Positions 8,300-18,280 are shown, numbered from the stretch's first letter. The stretch: 64,000 bases of DNA from Fodinibacter sp963747405 (GCA_963747405.1 CAVVFG010000019.1:202268-266267); one strand, 5' to 3'. Notes: a model not told the origin generated them from the letters alone. Made by a program: numbers and translations.

Positions 8300-11200
8300 G
8301 TGAGTCGCTCGGAGTGGTTCGACGGGCCCACGGGTCCAGGAGATGGTTCAGCACGCCCCGAAGGGTCCGACGGGGGAGCCGGGGAACCGGCTCCCGCCAC
8401 CCGGCGTCGCCGGCGGGGGCCGCTGGGCACGACCCTTCTCGTCATGCTCGGCGTCGTCGTGGTCGGCGGGATCGCCGCCGACGTGCTCACCGACGTGTGG
8501 TGGTACCAGTCGGTCGGCTTCGTCGACGTGTTCTACAAGGAGCTGCTCACCAAGGTCGGGCTCTTCCTCGTCGCCGGCCTCCTCACCGGCGCGGTGGTGG
8601 CCTCCAGCCTGGTCATCGCCTACCGCACCCGCCCGCTCTACATCCCGGTCACCCCGGCGCAGCAGGTGCTCGAGCAGTACCGCCAGGCCATCGAGCCGCT
8701 CCGCCGCGTCGCCGTGTGGACGGTGCCCGTGGTGCTCGGGCTGCTGGCCGGGTCGGGCTCGATGGGGGCCTGGCGCACCTTCCTGCTCTGGGTCAACCGC
8801 CAGCCCTTCGGCATCAAGGACCCCCAGTTCGGGCTCGACGTCGGCTTCTTCGTCTTCACCCTGCCGTGGCTGCGCTTCATCGTCAGCTTCGTGACCGTCG
8901 TGCTCGTCCTGGCGTTCGTCGCCGCGGCATTCACCCACTACGTCTACGGCGGCCTCCAGCTGCCCGGCCGCGGGCCCACCACCCGTGCGGCCTACGTGCA
9001 CCTCGGCATCCTCGGCGCGCTCATCGCCCTGACCCGCGCCGCGTCGTACTGGCTCGACCGCTACTCGCTGTCGACCCAGAAGGGCTCGCTGCTCACTGGC
9101 ATCACCTACACCGACGACAAGGCGGTGCTGCCCACGAAGGCCATCCTCGCGGTGGCGGCGGTCATGTGCGCCGGGTTCTTCCTGGCGGCGATCTGGAGCC
9201 GCAGCTGGCGGCTGCCCATCACCGGAGTCGTGCTGCTCGTGGTCACCGCCGTGGTGGTGGGCGGCATCTACCCCGCGCTGATCCAGTCGCTGCGCGTCAC
9301 GCCGTCGGCCAAGTCGCTCGAGGCCAAGTACATCGAGCGCAACATCAACGCCACGCGTGCGGCCTTCGGGCTCGACCGGGTCAAGCGCATCCAGAACCCC
9401 TCCGCGCCCGAGACCGAGAACAAGGCCGTGCTGCGTGCCGCCGCCAACGACATCCCGGGCGTGCGGATCATCGACCCCAACGTGGTCGCGCCGACCTTCC
9501 GCCAGCTGCAGGCCCAGCGCGACTACTACGCGTTCCCCGACACCCTCGACGTCGACCGCTACACGATCGACAAGCAGACGCGCGACGCCGTGGTCGCGGT
9601 GCGCGAGATCAACCTCGAGGGACTGCCCGACGGCCAGCGCAACTGGCTCAACGACCACACGGTCTACACGCACGGCTACGGCTTCTACGCCGCGTACGGC
9701 AACCAGCGCACCGCCGAGGGTGACCCGGTCTTCTTCGAGGGTGGTGGGCTCAGCGCGATCGGCGACTACCAGCCGCGGGTGTACTTCGGCGAGCTGTCAC
9801 CCGCCTACTCCGTCGTCGGCGCCGAGAAGGACGCCCCGCCGCGCGAGTTCGACTACCCCGCCGGTGGCGAGGGTGACGTCGCGGTGAACAACACCTACTC
9901 CGGCAACGGTGGCGTGCCGATCGGCTCGACGATGCGGCGGCTCGCCTACGCGGTCAAGTACCGCGAGGCCAACTTCCTGCTCTCGGATGCCGTCAACGGC
10001 GCCTCCCGCATCCTCGACCACCGCACGCCCAAGGAGCGGGTGCAGCGGGTGGCCCCGTGGCTGCGCCTCGACGGGAACGTCTACCCCGCCGTGGTGCAGG
10101 GCCGGGTGCAGTGGATCGTCGACGGGTTCACGACGTCGGCCAGCTACCCCAACAGCCGGCTGATCGAGCTCGCCGAGGCCACTTCCGACTCGGTCGCCCA
10201 GCGGTCCAACGTGGTCGGCGTGGCCGCGGGCCAGGTCAACTACGTCCGCAACGCCGTCAAGGCCACCGTCGACGCCTACACCGGTGAGGTGCGGCTCTAC
10301 GGCTGGGACACCAAGGACCCGATGCTCAAGGCGTGGAGCGACGCCTTCCCCGGGTCGGTGCGCAGCATCTCGGAGATCTCCGGCGACCTGATGGCCCACA
10401 TCCGCTACCCCCAGGACCTGCTCAAGGTGCAGCGCGAGCTGATCACCGAGTACCACGTCACCAACCCCGGCGACTTCTTCTCCGGCTCCGACAAGTGGCG
10501 CGTCCCGCGCGACCCGTCGTCGAGCGCGCAGGACCAGCCGCCAGTGTTCCAGTCGATCGCGATGCCGGGGGAGACCGACGCGGCCTTCTCGATCACCTCG
10601 CCGTTCGTCCCGGCCACCACCAACGGCGAGGGCGGCCGCGAGATCCTGCGCGGTCTGCTGGCCGTCGACGCCGATGCCGGTGACCGGGCCGGCTCACCGG
10701 CCGCCGACTACGGGTTGCTGCGGTTGCTCGAGTACGGCTCGGCCACGCCGTCCGGCCCCGGGCAGGTGCTCAACCAGATCAAGAACTCGCCGGTGCGCTC
10801 GCAGAACGAGGCCGAGCAGCTCTCGCTCGCGCAGTACATCACCAACAACTCCACGGGCGGCAAGACACTGACCTACGGGAACCTGCTGAGCTTCCCGCTC
10901 GAGGGCAAGATGTTCTACGTCCAGCCGATCTACGTGCAGGCGTCCTCGGGCTCGGGCTCGTTCCCGCAGAACAAGATCACCGCAGCCGTCTACGGCAACA
11001 CCGTGGCCTGGGGCGACACCCTCGGCCAGGCCGTGAGCGGCCTGTTCGGCGAGGGCGCCGCGGCCGACGAGCCGACCGAGCCCAACGGCCCACCGACGCC
11101 CGGGGGCACCGCGGCGGCCCAGCTGACGGAGGCGCTGACCGAGATCCAGGCGGCCTACCAGGCGGGTCAGGACGCGCTGAAGGCCGGCAACTTCGCGGCC

Positions 11201-11344
11201 TACGGCGACGCGCAGAAGCGGCTGGACACCGCCATCAAGCGGGCCCAGGCGCTGGCGCCACAGCTGGCGCTTCCCGGGCCCACGCCGAGCCCGTCGCCCA
11301 GTGGCGCGGCGAGCCCGTCGACCACCGCGTCGCCGACCGGCTGA
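8300..11344 (+). CDS. UPF0182 family large membrane protein
   Basis: The 1014-residue protein has about seven N-terminal membrane spans in residues 35-350, beginning after an Arg-rich loop, then a long extracytoplasmic domain. Family-typical stretches include DVWWYQSVGF, the KYIERNINATR region and YGPG-like turns. The C-terminus is a Pro/Ser/Thr-rich tail (TPSPSPSG) that may span the wall. The gene is nearly always next to ylbL and PPA1309 genes in Actinobacteria, as here. The role is unknown. The GTG start has AGGAG 4 bases upstream. Upstream sequence holds TACATT, a plausible -10 box. Confidence 0.9.
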   Translation: MSRSEWFDGPTGPGDGSARPEGSDGGAGEPAPATRRRRRGPLGTTLLVMLGVVVVGGIAADVLTDVWWYQSVGFVDVFYKELLTKVGLFLVAGLLTGAVVASSLVIAYRTRPLYIPVTPAQQVLEQYRQAIEPLRRVAVWTVPVVLGLLAGSGSMGAWRTFLLWVNRQPFGIKDPQFGLDVGFFVFTLPWLRFIVSFVTVVLVLAFVAAAFTHYVYGGLQLPGRGPTTRAAYVHLGILGALIALTRAASYWLDRYSLSTQKGSLLTGITYTDDKAVLPTKAILAVAAVMCAGFFLAAIWSRSWRLPITGVVLLVVTAVVVGGIYPALIQSLRVTPSAKSLEAKYIERNINATRAAFGLDRVKRIQNPSAPETENKAVLRAAANDIPGVRIIDPNVVAPTFRQLQAQRDYYAFPDTLDVDRYTIDKQTRDAVVAVREINLEGLPDGQRNWLNDHTVYTHGYGFYAAYGNQRTAEGDPVFFEGGGLSAIGDYQPRVYFGELSPAYSVVGAEKDAPPREFDYPAGGEGDVAVNNTYSGNGGVPIGSTMRRLAYAVKYREANFLLSDAVNGASRILDHRTPKERVQRVAPWLRLDGNVYPAVVQGRVQWIVDGFTTSASYPNSRLIELAEATSDSVAQRSNVVGVAAGQVNYVRNAVKATVDAYTGEVRLYGWDTKDPMLKAWSDAFPGSVRSISEISGDLMAHIRYPQDLLKVQRELITEYHVTNPGDFFSGSDKWRVPRDPSSSAQDQPPVFQSIAMPGETDAAFSITSPFVPATTNGEGGREILRGLLAVDADAGDRAGSPAADYGLLRLLEYGSATPSGPGQVLNQIKNSPVRSQNEAEQLSLAQYITNNSTGGKTLTYGNLLSFPLEGKMFYVQPIYVQASSGSGSFPQNKITAAVYGNTVAWGDTLGQAVSGLFGEGAAADEPTEPNGPPTPGGTAAAQLTEALTEIQAAYQAGQDALKAGNFAAYGDAQKRLDTAIKRAQALAPQLALPGPTPSPSPSGAASPSTTASPTG

Positions 11345-11453
11345 CCGCGCCTGACCGCGGCCGGCCGCTCCGGTCGATTTGTCCTGCGCCGGGTGGGTCA
11401 CGTACGCTCGGGTCATACCGAGCACGGGTTCTTCGAAGCCGTGACTCACTCGA

Positions 11454-11530
11454 CGCGGGGTGGAGCAGCTCGGTAGCTCGCCGGGCTCATAACCCGGAGG
11501 TCGCAGGTTCAAATCCTGCCCCCGCTACCA
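11454..11530 (+). tRNA. Initiator tRNA-fMet (CAT)
   Basis: The 77-base cloverleaf includes an encoded CCA. The anticodon CAT is at 11488-11490. Initiator status is shown by the unpaired first acceptor position (C1 opposite T72) and by the three G-C pairs closing the anticodon stem (CCGGG/CCCGG). The T-arm reads GGTTCAAATCC. Confidence 0.97.
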
Positions 11531-11535
11531 CCAGC

Positions 11536-11566
11536 AGAAGCCGGACGGTCACCCCGTCCGGCTTCT
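11536..11566 (+). terminator. tRNA terminator hairpin
   Basis: A perfect 13-bp stem (AGAAGCCGGACGG and its complement) with a 5-base loop lies 5 bases after the tRNA CCA end. Confidence 0.85.
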
Positions 11567-11620
11567 CGCGTGTGGAGCCCAGGGGTCCTTCTCGCACGGG
11601 CCTGCCACGCCCGACATGGG

Positions 11621-12451
11621 TCAGGGCGCGATCGGCGTGAAAGGCGCCACCTCGTCGTCGGCCCCGTGCACCAGCACGCTGGAGGACTCTGGGATCTCGC
11701 GCCACGCCCCGGCAAGCTCGCCGAGCGGCTCGGAGACCACGAGCCGCGCGTCGTCCGACAGGTCGTGCAGCACCGGGTTGTCCGGGTACTGCGCCCGCAG
11801 CGTCGAGACGTCGGTGCTGTGGAACAGCGAGCGCGACTTCCCCTCGCTGGAGTACCGGAACGCCCAGGTGGTGTGGCCGTCGGTGGTGGCCACCGTCATC
11901 TGCACCGGGAACGGGATGCCGTGACTGCGCCCCACCTCCTCCACCAGACCGACCGCGCGCGCCACGCCGGCGCGGGGATCGTCGCGCAGCCCGAAGCTGA
12001 GCGCGAGGAAGAAGAGCATCTCGGAGTCGGTGGAGCCCGCGATGTCGGCGAACAGCGCCGGGTCGACCTCCATCGCGAGGTCGCGCTTGATCTCGTGGAA
12101 GCCGGCCAGGTAGCCGTTGTGCATCCACAGCCAGGTGCCGTGGCGGAACGGGTGGCAGTTGGTCTGCTGGACCGCGGAGCCGGTGGACGCCCGGATGTGC
12201 GCGAAGACCCGCCCGGCCGCGGCGTGGGCGCACAGCTCGCGCAGGTTGAGGTCGTTCCACGCCGGCTCGGTGCTCCGGAACAGCCCCGGGGTCTCGTAGG
12301 CGCCGTACCAGCCCACCCCGAAGCCGTCGCCGTTGGTCGTCGTGGCACCCATCAGCGAGTGCTTGCTCTGCACGACCAGGGAGTTCTTCGGCTTGTAGAG
12401 CAGGTCCTCGAGCAGCACCGGTGATCCCGAGTACGCCAGCCAGCGGCACAT
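11621..12451 (-). CDS. Class II glutamine amidotransferase (EgtC-like)
   Basis: The 276-residue protein begins MCRWLAYSG, so removal of Met exposes the Cys2 nucleophile of N-terminal nucleophile amidotransferases. Further family marks are NGDGFGVGWYG, FAHIRASTGSAV, the NCHPF block and WMHNGY. It resembles EgtC and YafJ, which hydrolyse gamma-glutamyl amides; EgtC acts in ergothioneine synthesis, but no egt genes lie nearby, so the substrate is open. The start is fixed by the catalytic Cys. It is divergent from ndh. Confidence 0.88.
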   Translation of the reverse strand: MCRWLAYSGSPVLLEDLLYKPKNSLVVQSKHSLMGATTTNGDGFGVGWYGAYETPGLFRSTEPAWNDLNLRELCAHAAAGRVFAHIRASTGSAVQQTNCHPFRHGTWLWMHNGYLAGFHEIKRDLAMEVDPALFADIAGSTDSEMLFFLALSFGLRDDPRAGVARAVGLVEEVGRSHGIPFPVQMTVATTDGHTTWAFRYSSEGKSRSLFHSTDVSTLRAQYPDNPVLHDLSDDARLVVSEPLGELAGAWREIPESSSVLVHGADDEVAPFTPIAP

Positions 12452-12591
12452 GATGGCCTCTCTTCCCGTGGTGGGGACCGCTCCAGCCAACTCCCGGGCA
12501 AGCCGGCTCGCCTCATCCGCGCCGGGTGACCGGGCCGTCCGGGGGCAGGGACCGGTCCCGCGCCAGGGGTGACTTGTCGCACGTCGCGGGT

Positions 12592-14028
12592 ATGGGGCAT
12601 ACCGTGCAGACTCCCCGCGTTGACCCGCCCGTGAGCACCCCCCACAGAGTCGTCGTCATCGGTTCGGGCTTCGGAGGCCTCTTCGGCACCCAGGCGTTGC
12701 GGCGTCGCAAGGACGTCGAGATCACCCTCATCGCCCCCACCGCCCATCACCTCTTCCAGCCGCTGCTCTACCAGGTCGCGACCGGCATCCTCTCCGAGGG
12801 CGAGATCGCGCCGAGCACCCGCGAGGTGCTCTCGCGCCAGAAGAACGCCCGGGTGGTGCTCGGCACGGTCACCCACATCGACCTGGAGGCCCGCACGGTC
12901 ACCTCGCAGGTGCTCGGCCGCGAGTCCGTCACTCCCTACGACAGCCTCCTGGTCGCCGCCGGCGCCGGGCAGTCCTGGTTCGGCAACGACCAGTTCGCCC
13001 GGTACGCGCCCGGGATGAAGTCGATCGACGACGCGCTCGAGCTGCGCGGGCGGATCTTCGGTGCCTTCGAGCTCGCCGAGCTGGCGAAGACGCCGGCCGA
13101 GCGCGAGCGGGCCTTGACCTTCGTCGTCGTCGGCGCCGGCCCGACCGGGGTCGAGATGGCCGGACAGATCGCCGAGCTGGCCAACCGCACGCTGAAGAAC
13201 GACTTCCGGCGGATCGACCCCACGCAGGCTCGCATCATCCTCGTCGACGCCGTCGACACGGTGCTGTCGTCCTTCGGCGAGCGGCTCGGCGGAGCCGCCC
13301 GCCGCCGGCTCACCGAGATGGGGGTCGACGTGCGGCTGAACACCAAGGTCACCGACGTCGACGCCACCGGCATCATCGTCACCGAGCCCGACGGGGGGTC
13401 GACCCGCATCGAGTCGCTCACCAAGGTGTGGGCGGCCGGCGTGCAGGCCAGCCCGCTGGGTCAGCAGGTCGCCGAGCAGTCCGGCGCCGGCACCGACCGT
13501 GCCGGTCGCGTGCAGGTGCTGCCCGACCTCACCGTTCCCGGCCACCCCGAAGTCTTCGTCGTCGGCGACATGATGGCGCTGGACGACCTCCCGGGCGTGG
13601 CCCAGGTCGCCATCCAGGGTGCCCGCTTCGCCGCGAAACAGATCACCCGGCGGCTCGACGGCGAACCGGTGGAGGAGCGCTTCGAGTACTTCGACAAGGG
13701 CTCCATGGCGACCATCTCGCGGTTCAGCGCGGTGGCCTCGATCGGCCGGCTGCGCTTCTCGGGCTTCGTCGCCTGGGTGCTGTGGTTGGCCATCCACCTC
13801 GTCTACATCATCGGCTTCAAGTCGCGCATCACCACACTCCTGCACTGGGCGGTCAGCTTCCTGGGCCGCGGGCGCTCGGAGCGGGTGGCCACCGAGCAAC
13901 AGGTCTTCGGGCGCCAGGCGATGGACGGCCGCGCGCACGGCTCGCTGCCCGTCATCCCCACCGACCCGGCCGACTCCGAGGTGAGCGGCGTCGCCGAGCT
14001 CGAGCACCGTCACCGCGCGAAGGCCTGA
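12592..14028 (+). CDS. ndh: Type II NADH:quinone oxidoreductase
   Basis: This single-subunit, non-proton-pumping dehydrogenase passes electrons from NADH to menaquinone. The about 478 residues carry two dinucleotide folds: VVVIGSGFGG for FAD near the start and VVVGAGPTGVEMAG for NADH in the middle. They also carry HHLFQPLLYQVATG and the FAD contact VFVVGDMM. A C-terminal amphipathic or hydrophobic stretch (WVLWLAIHLVYIIGF) anchors it to the membrane. The start is uncertain: the ATG used here has no clear ribosome site, and a GTG 13 codons later (VSTPHR) would match relatives better. It begins a plus-strand run with the M16 peptidases. Confidence 0.93.
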   Translation: MGHTVQTPRVDPPVSTPHRVVVIGSGFGGLFGTQALRRRKDVEITLIAPTAHHLFQPLLYQVATGILSEGEIAPSTREVLSRQKNARVVLGTVTHIDLEARTVTSQVLGRESVTPYDSLLVAAGAGQSWFGNDQFARYAPGMKSIDDALELRGRIFGAFELAELAKTPAERERALTFVVVGAGPTGVEMAGQIAELANRTLKNDFRRIDPTQARIILVDAVDTVLSSFGERLGGAARRRLTEMGVDVRLNTKVTDVDATGIIVTEPDGGSTRIESLTKVWAAGVQASPLGQQVAEQSGAGTDRAGRVQVLPDLTVPGHPEVFVVGDMMALDDLPGVAQVAIQGARFAAKQITRRLDGEPVEERFEYFDKGSMATISRFSAVASIGRLRFSGFVAWVLWLAIHLVYIIGFKSRITTLLHWAVSFLGRGRSERVATEQQVFGRQAMDGRAHGSLPVIPTDPADSEVSGVAELEHRHRAKA

Positions 14029-14061
14029 GCGGGTGCGGCGTGTGCACGTAGGGTGACCGCC

Positions 14062-15372
14062 ATGCCGCTGGACTACCCCATCCACCGCCGCACGCTTCCC
14101 AACGGGATGCGCGTCGTCGTCAGCCCCGACCACACGGTCCCCAACGTCACGGTCAACATCTGGGTCGGGGTGGGTTCGCGGCACGAGAGCGCAGGCCGCA
14201 CCGGCTTCGCCCACCTCTTCGAGCACCTGATGTTCCAGGGGTCGCGCCACGTGCGCAGCGGCGAGCACTTCGAGGCGCTGATGGCGCAGGGCGGCCGGCT
14301 GAACGCGACCACCTGGTTCGACCGCACCAACTACTTCGAGACGGTGCCGAAGGGCGCGGTCGAGCTGGCCCTCTGGCTCGAGGCGGACCGGCACGGTCAC
14401 CTGCTCGACGCCGTCACCCAGGAGAACCTCGACAACCAGCGTGACGTGGTCAAGGAGGAGAAGCGGCAGCGCTACGACAACCAGCCGTACGGCAACGCCC
14501 TGATCGACGTCTATGCCGCCGTCTTCCCGCAGGGGCACCCGTACCACCACGCCACCATCGGCTCGATGGCCGACCTCGACGCCGCCAGCCTGGACGACGT
14601 ACACGCCTTCTTCCGCGCCCACTACGGCCCGGACAACACCGTCATCACGCTGTGCGGCGACCTCACCCCCGAGCAGGGGTTCGAGCTGGTCGAGCGCTAC
14701 TTCGGCGACCTGGAGCCCGGCTCGGTCCCGCGCCGGCCCGACCACGCCCAGCTCGCGCCGCTGGAGCACCCCGTTCGCGTCGACCGGCGCGAGGCGGTGC
14801 CCAACGACCGCCTCCACGTGGCCTTCCGCCTCCCCGTCGACGAGACCGACGAGTTCCTCGCCACGGCGGTGGCGCTCGACTGCATCGGCGGCCTCGCGAC
14901 CTCCCGCCTCGTCCGCCGGCTGGTGCGGCGCGAGCAGACCGCGCTCGGCGCCCACGCCACCGCGTGGGGCTTCGTCGACGGTGCGTCGCTGGGCTTCGTC
15001 GTGCTCGACGTCGCACCCGGCACCGACGCCGACGTCGTCGAGTCCGCGTTCGTCGAGGAGCTCGCCGGCTTCCTCGAGCACGGCCCGACCGACGCCGAGC
15101 TCGAGGCCTCGCTGGCCCAGTCGGAGCGGTCCTGGCTCTCGGCGCTGGCCAGCCAGGAGGAGCGTGCCGACCTGATCAGCCACCACCTGCTGCTGCACGA
15201 CGACCCCGGTGTCGTCAACGCCCACCTCGACCGGTTGCGCGACGTCACGGCACAGCAGGTGCTCGACGCCGCGCGCCGCTGGCTGCGGCCCGACAGCCGC
15301 GCCACGGTCGCGTACCTGTCCGCCGACGAGGGCTCGGATGCCGGTGCCGCCCGTGCCGAGGACGTCGCGTGA
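14062..15372 (+). CDS. M16 family zinc metallopeptidase, catalytic subunit
   Basis: The 436-residue protein shows the inverted zinc motif HxxEH (HLFEH) about 55 residues in, with the downstream Glu in the NQRDVVKEEKRQR region, so it should be active. It resembles the pitrilysin/mitochondrial processing peptidase beta type. No signal peptide is seen. The ATG has AGGGTG upstream; a GTG three codons earlier is possible. It is coupled by GTGA to a second M16 gene that lacks the zinc motif, a layout known from heterodimeric M16B peptidases. It probably degrades peptides; no substrate is indicated. Confidence 0.9.
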   Translation: MPLDYPIHRRTLPNGMRVVVSPDHTVPNVTVNIWVGVGSRHESAGRTGFAHLFEHLMFQGSRHVRSGEHFEALMAQGGRLNATTWFDRTNYFETVPKGAVELALWLEADRHGHLLDAVTQENLDNQRDVVKEEKRQRYDNQPYGNALIDVYAAVFPQGHPYHHATIGSMADLDAASLDDVHAFFRAHYGPDNTVITLCGDLTPEQGFELVERYFGDLEPGSVPRRPDHAQLAPLEHPVRVDRREAVPNDRLHVAFRLPVDETDEFLATAVALDCIGGLATSRLVRRLVRREQTALGAHATAWGFVDGASLGFVVLDVAPGTDADVVESAFVEELAGFLEHGPTDAELEASLAQSERSWLSALASQEERADLISHHLLLHDDPGVVNAHLDRLRDVTAQQVLDAARRWLRPDSRATVAYLSADEGSDAGAARAEDVA

Positions 15373-16718
15373 GCGCGGCCCGCCCCGAGGTCACCCCACC
15401 GCAGCCGTGGACCTTCCCCGTGCCCGTCGAGCACGAGCTCGGAAACGGGCTGCGGGTGCTGGTGCACGACCTGCCCGGGCAGTACGTGCTGTCCCTGCGC
15501 GTCGTGGTTCCCACCGCCCTGTCCGACGAGCCGCCCGGCAAGGAGGGGATCGGTGCGATGACCGCCCGGCTGCTCGACGAGGGGACCGCCGCCCACGGGT
15601 CCGACGAGTTCGCCGAGCTGATGGAGCGCACCGGCATGGTCCTCGGTGCGGGGGTCTCCGACGGGGGCCTGCTCGTCGACGTCGACGTGCCGCAGCGCCA
15701 CCTCGACACCGCAGCCGGGCTGCTCACCGAGGCGCTCGCCGACCCGGTCTTCCCCGACGACGAGGTTCGCCGCATCCTGCGCAACCGGCTCGCCGAGATC
15801 GAGCAGGAGCGTGCCTCGTCGGCCCACCGTGCCGCGCGGGAGCTGGCCCGCACGCTGTGGAGCCCCCACGACCGGGCCAGCCGGCCCACCGCCGGCACAC
15901 CCGAGTCCATCGCGAGCCTCACGCGTGACGACCTCGTCGAGTTCCACGCGACCGCGGTCGGCCCGCGGGGAGCGACCGTGGTGGTGGCGGGCGACCTCGC
16001 CGGGGTCGACGTCGTCGCGGTGCTCGAGTCGACCCTGGGCCGCTGGTCGGCGCCCCGCCACCGCCCGGGCACCACGCCGGTCGCCCCGGTGCCCGCGCCG
16101 GACGCCGCGCGGGTGGTCGTGGTCGACCGCCCCGGCTCGGTGCAGACCGAGATCGCCGTGGGCCGCCCGGGCCCCGACCGGTCGACGCCGGAGGGCTGGG
16201 CGCCCCACCCGGTGCTGTCCTTCGTGCTCGGCGGGTCGCCGAGCGCCCGGATCGACGCCGTGCTGCGCGAGGAGAAGGGTTACACCTACGGCATCCGCAG
16301 CTCGTTCCGGCCTCGGGTCGCGGGCGGGTCGTTCGTGACGTCGGGGTCGGTGCGCTCGGAGGTCACCGGCGAGGCGGTCGAGATCCTGCTCGGCCTCCTC
16401 GACGGTGCCCGCGAGGGCTTCACCGACGCGGAGGTGCGCTCCGGGGTCGACTACGTCGGCAAGACCGCGCCGGGGCGCTACGCCACGGCGGATGCCGTGG
16501 CCGACGAGACGGCGGCGCTGGCCCTGGAGGGGCTACCGCTCGACTTCACCACCCGCAACCTGCGAGCGGTCGCCGGGCTGCGGCGCGCCGACCTCGATGC
16601 CGCCTACCGCAAGGTGGCCACGGGGGAGTGGAGCGTGGTGCTCGTCGGTGACGCCGCCACCGTGGTGCCGGCCCTCGACGGCCGGGTGACCGGGCCGGTG
16701 AGCACGGTTGCCCTCTGA
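15369..16718 (+). CDS. M16 family peptidase, non-catalytic partner
   Basis: This 449-residue M16 fold protein lacks HxxEH; the equivalent place reads GIGAMTARLLDEG. It keeps the C-terminal R/Y substrate-binding element (LREEKGYTYGIRSS), which in heterodimeric M16B enzymes is supplied by the inactive subunit and completes the partner's site. It therefore very likely forms a dimer with the product of the gene before it, whose stop it overlaps by 4 bases. The GTG start is fixed by that overlap. Confidence 0.9.
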   Translation: MSAARPEVTPPQPWTFPVPVEHELGNGLRVLVHDLPGQYVLSLRVVVPTALSDEPPGKEGIGAMTARLLDEGTAAHGSDEFAELMERTGMVLGAGVSDGGLLVDVDVPQRHLDTAAGLLTEALADPVFPDDEVRRILRNRLAEIEQERASSAHRAARELARTLWSPHDRASRPTAGTPESIASLTRDDLVEFHATAVGPRGATVVVAGDLAGVDVVAVLESTLGRWSAPRHRPGTTPVAPVPAPDAARVVVVDRPGSVQTEIAVGRPGPDRSTPEGWAPHPVLSFVLGGSPSARIDAVLREEKGYTYGIRSSFRPRVAGGSFVTSGSVRSEVTGEAVEILLGLLDGAREGFTDAEVRSGVDYVGKTAPGRYATADAVADETAALALEGLPLDFTTRNLRAVAGLRRADLDAAYRKVATGEWSVVLVGDAATVVPALDGRVTGPVSTVAL

Positions 16719-16740
16719 ACCGGGCGGCTCCCGCTCGGTC

Positions 16741-17223
16741 GTGATGGCGTCGCCGTTCGGCCGGATCGAGCTCGTCGAGGAGGGTGGTGCCCTCGTGGCC
16801 GCGCACTTCGGGGCGCCCGCCGACGGCACGCCCGGGCACGAGCGCGGCGGGTCGGCGGTGCTCGTCGAGGCCCGTCGGCAGCTGCGCGAGTACTTCGCCG
16901 GGCAGCGCCGCGTCTTCGACCTGCCGCTGCGGCCGGCCGGCACGCAGTTCCAGCGCCGGGTGTGGGGCGTGCTGGCGACGGTGCCCTGGGGCACCACGAC
17001 GACGTACGGCGCGATCGCGGCCCGGCTCGGGCTGCCGCCCGGTGCCTCGCGCGCGGTCGGGGCGGCCAACGGGGCCAACCCGATCGCGATCGTGCTGCCC
17101 TGCCACCGGGTGATCGGCTCCGACGGGCGGCTGACCGGCTACGCCGGCGGGCTCGAGCGCAAGGCGGGCCTGCTGCGGCTCGAGGGCGTGCCGACCCGGG
17201 CCGACCAGGACCCCCTCTTCTGA
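16741..17223 (+). CDS. ogt: Methylated-DNA-[protein]-cysteine S-methyltransferase
   Basis: This suicide repair protein moves alkyl groups from O6-alkylguanine to its own Cys. The about 160 residues show the recognition helix region (QFQRRVWGVLATVPWG, TTTTYGAIA) and the active-site PCHRVI followed by GRLTGYAGG. No Ada regulatory domain is present. The start is unclear: GTG and ATG are adjacent in frame, and a TTG 11 codons earlier would overlap the M16 stop. No strong ribosome site is seen for any of them. It is convergent with hisN. Confidence 0.92.
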   Translation: MMASPFGRIELVEEGGALVAAHFGAPADGTPGHERGGSAVLVEARRQLREYFAGQRRVFDLPLRPAGTQFQRRVWGVLATVPWGTTTTYGAIAARLGLPPGASRAVGAANGANPIAIVLPCHRVIGSDGRLTGYAGGLERKAGLLRLEGVPTRADQDPLF

Positions 17224-17301
17224 CCCACTGACTTCGCCCCACCCCACCCTTGCGGCCCGGGCTCGTGCGTCGGTGGTGGGCGAGTCGCCGAGAGCCTGGG
17301 C

Positions 17302-18087
17302 TCAGGACACGCCGAGGTAGCCCAGCACCTCGTCGTGCAGGAGCCCGTTGGTCGCCACCGCGTTGCCACCGAACGGCCCGTCGACGCCCGAGAGGGAGGT
17401 GAACCGGCCGCCCGCCTCGGTGACGATGGGCACCAGCGCGGCCATGTCGTGCAGGCCGAGCTCGGGCTCGGCCGCAATGTCGACCGCCCCCTCGGCGAGC
17501 AGCATGTACGACCAGAAGTCGCCGTAGGCGCGCTCGCGCCAGCAGGCCCGGGCGAGGTCGAGCACCTCGTCCTGGCGCCCGACGGCGGCCCACGAGGTCC
17601 AGCTCGAGCAGGAGATCGAGGCGTCCTCGAGCCGAGCGACCCGGGAGGCGTGGATCTGCTTGGCCGAGGTCAGGCTGCGCCCCGCCCACGCACCGGAGCC
17701 CAGGGCCGCCCACCACCTGCGCCCGAGGGCGGGTGCGGCGACCAGCCCGATGACGGCCACGCCGTCGTCGACGAGCGAGATCAGGGTCGCCCAGACCGGT
17801 ACGCCGCGCACGTAGCTGTGCGTGCCGTCGATCGGGTCGACGACCCACTGGCGCGGGCTGGACCCCGTGTTCGGGAACTCCTCGCCGATGACCGCGTCGC
17901 GCGGCCGGGTGCGCTTGAGCTGGGCGCGGATCAGCTCCTCGGCGTCGCGGTCGGCATCGCTGACCAGGGTGAGGTCAGGCTTGGTGTCGACCCGCAGGTC
18001 CTCGGCCCGGAAGCGCGCGAGGGTGATGCGCTCGACGGCATCCGCGAGCACGTGGGCGAGGCGCAGGTCGTCGTCGTAGCCGGGCAC
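17302..18087 (-). CDS. hisN: Histidinol-phosphatase (HisN, inositol monophosphatase family)
   Basis: The 261-residue protein has the lithium-sensitive phosphatase motifs VIGEEFP (first metal site), WVVDPIDGTHSYVRG (second) and a late GLHDMAA region. The start YDDDLRLAHVLADA and the RFRAEDLRV segment resemble actinobacterial HisN, which removes phosphate from L-histidinol phosphate, more than generic inositol phosphatases. Inositol monophosphatase activity cannot be excluded. The GTG at VPGYDDD is preferred over a TTG three codons earlier. It stands alone, divergent from the peptide ABC importer. Confidence 0.85.
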   Translation of the reverse strand: MPGYDDDLRLAHVLADAVERITLARFRAEDLRVDTKPDLTLVSDADRDAEELIRAQLKRTRPRDAVIGEEFPNTGSSPRQWVVDPIDGTHSYVRGVPVWATLISLVDDGVAVIGLVAAPALGRRWWAALGSGAWAGRSLTSAKQIHASRVARLEDASISCSSWTSWAAVGRQDEVLDLARACWRERAYGDFWSYMLLAEGAVDIAAEPELGLHDMAALVPIVTEAGGRFTSLSGVDGPFGGNAVATNGLLHDEVLGYLGVS

Positions 18088-18280
18088 GGGCCCCAACCTA
18101 GCGGCCGGCCACCGAAGAATCTTCGGCCCGGCGACGATCCGGTCGCGCTTCGGTCACAATCCAGTCTCGGGCGCGTCTAATGCTTCCGTTGCGGCCGACC
18201 ATGGTCTTTCATTGAGCACGCACGCCGGAGGGCGACGCACTCCGGGACGCCCCCGATCGGGAGCGGCACCCGGCACCCGG

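Noticed and set aside
8348..9673. 441-codon minus-strand frame opposite the UPF0182 gene
   Set aside because: High-GC shadow frame; the UPF0182 protein is complete on the other strand.
12352..15225. 957-codon open frame on the minus strand opposite ndh and the M16 gene
   Set aside because: Its composition is Val/Gly/Asp/Arg-rich shadow of the true genes and it overlaps recognised enzymes on the other strand.
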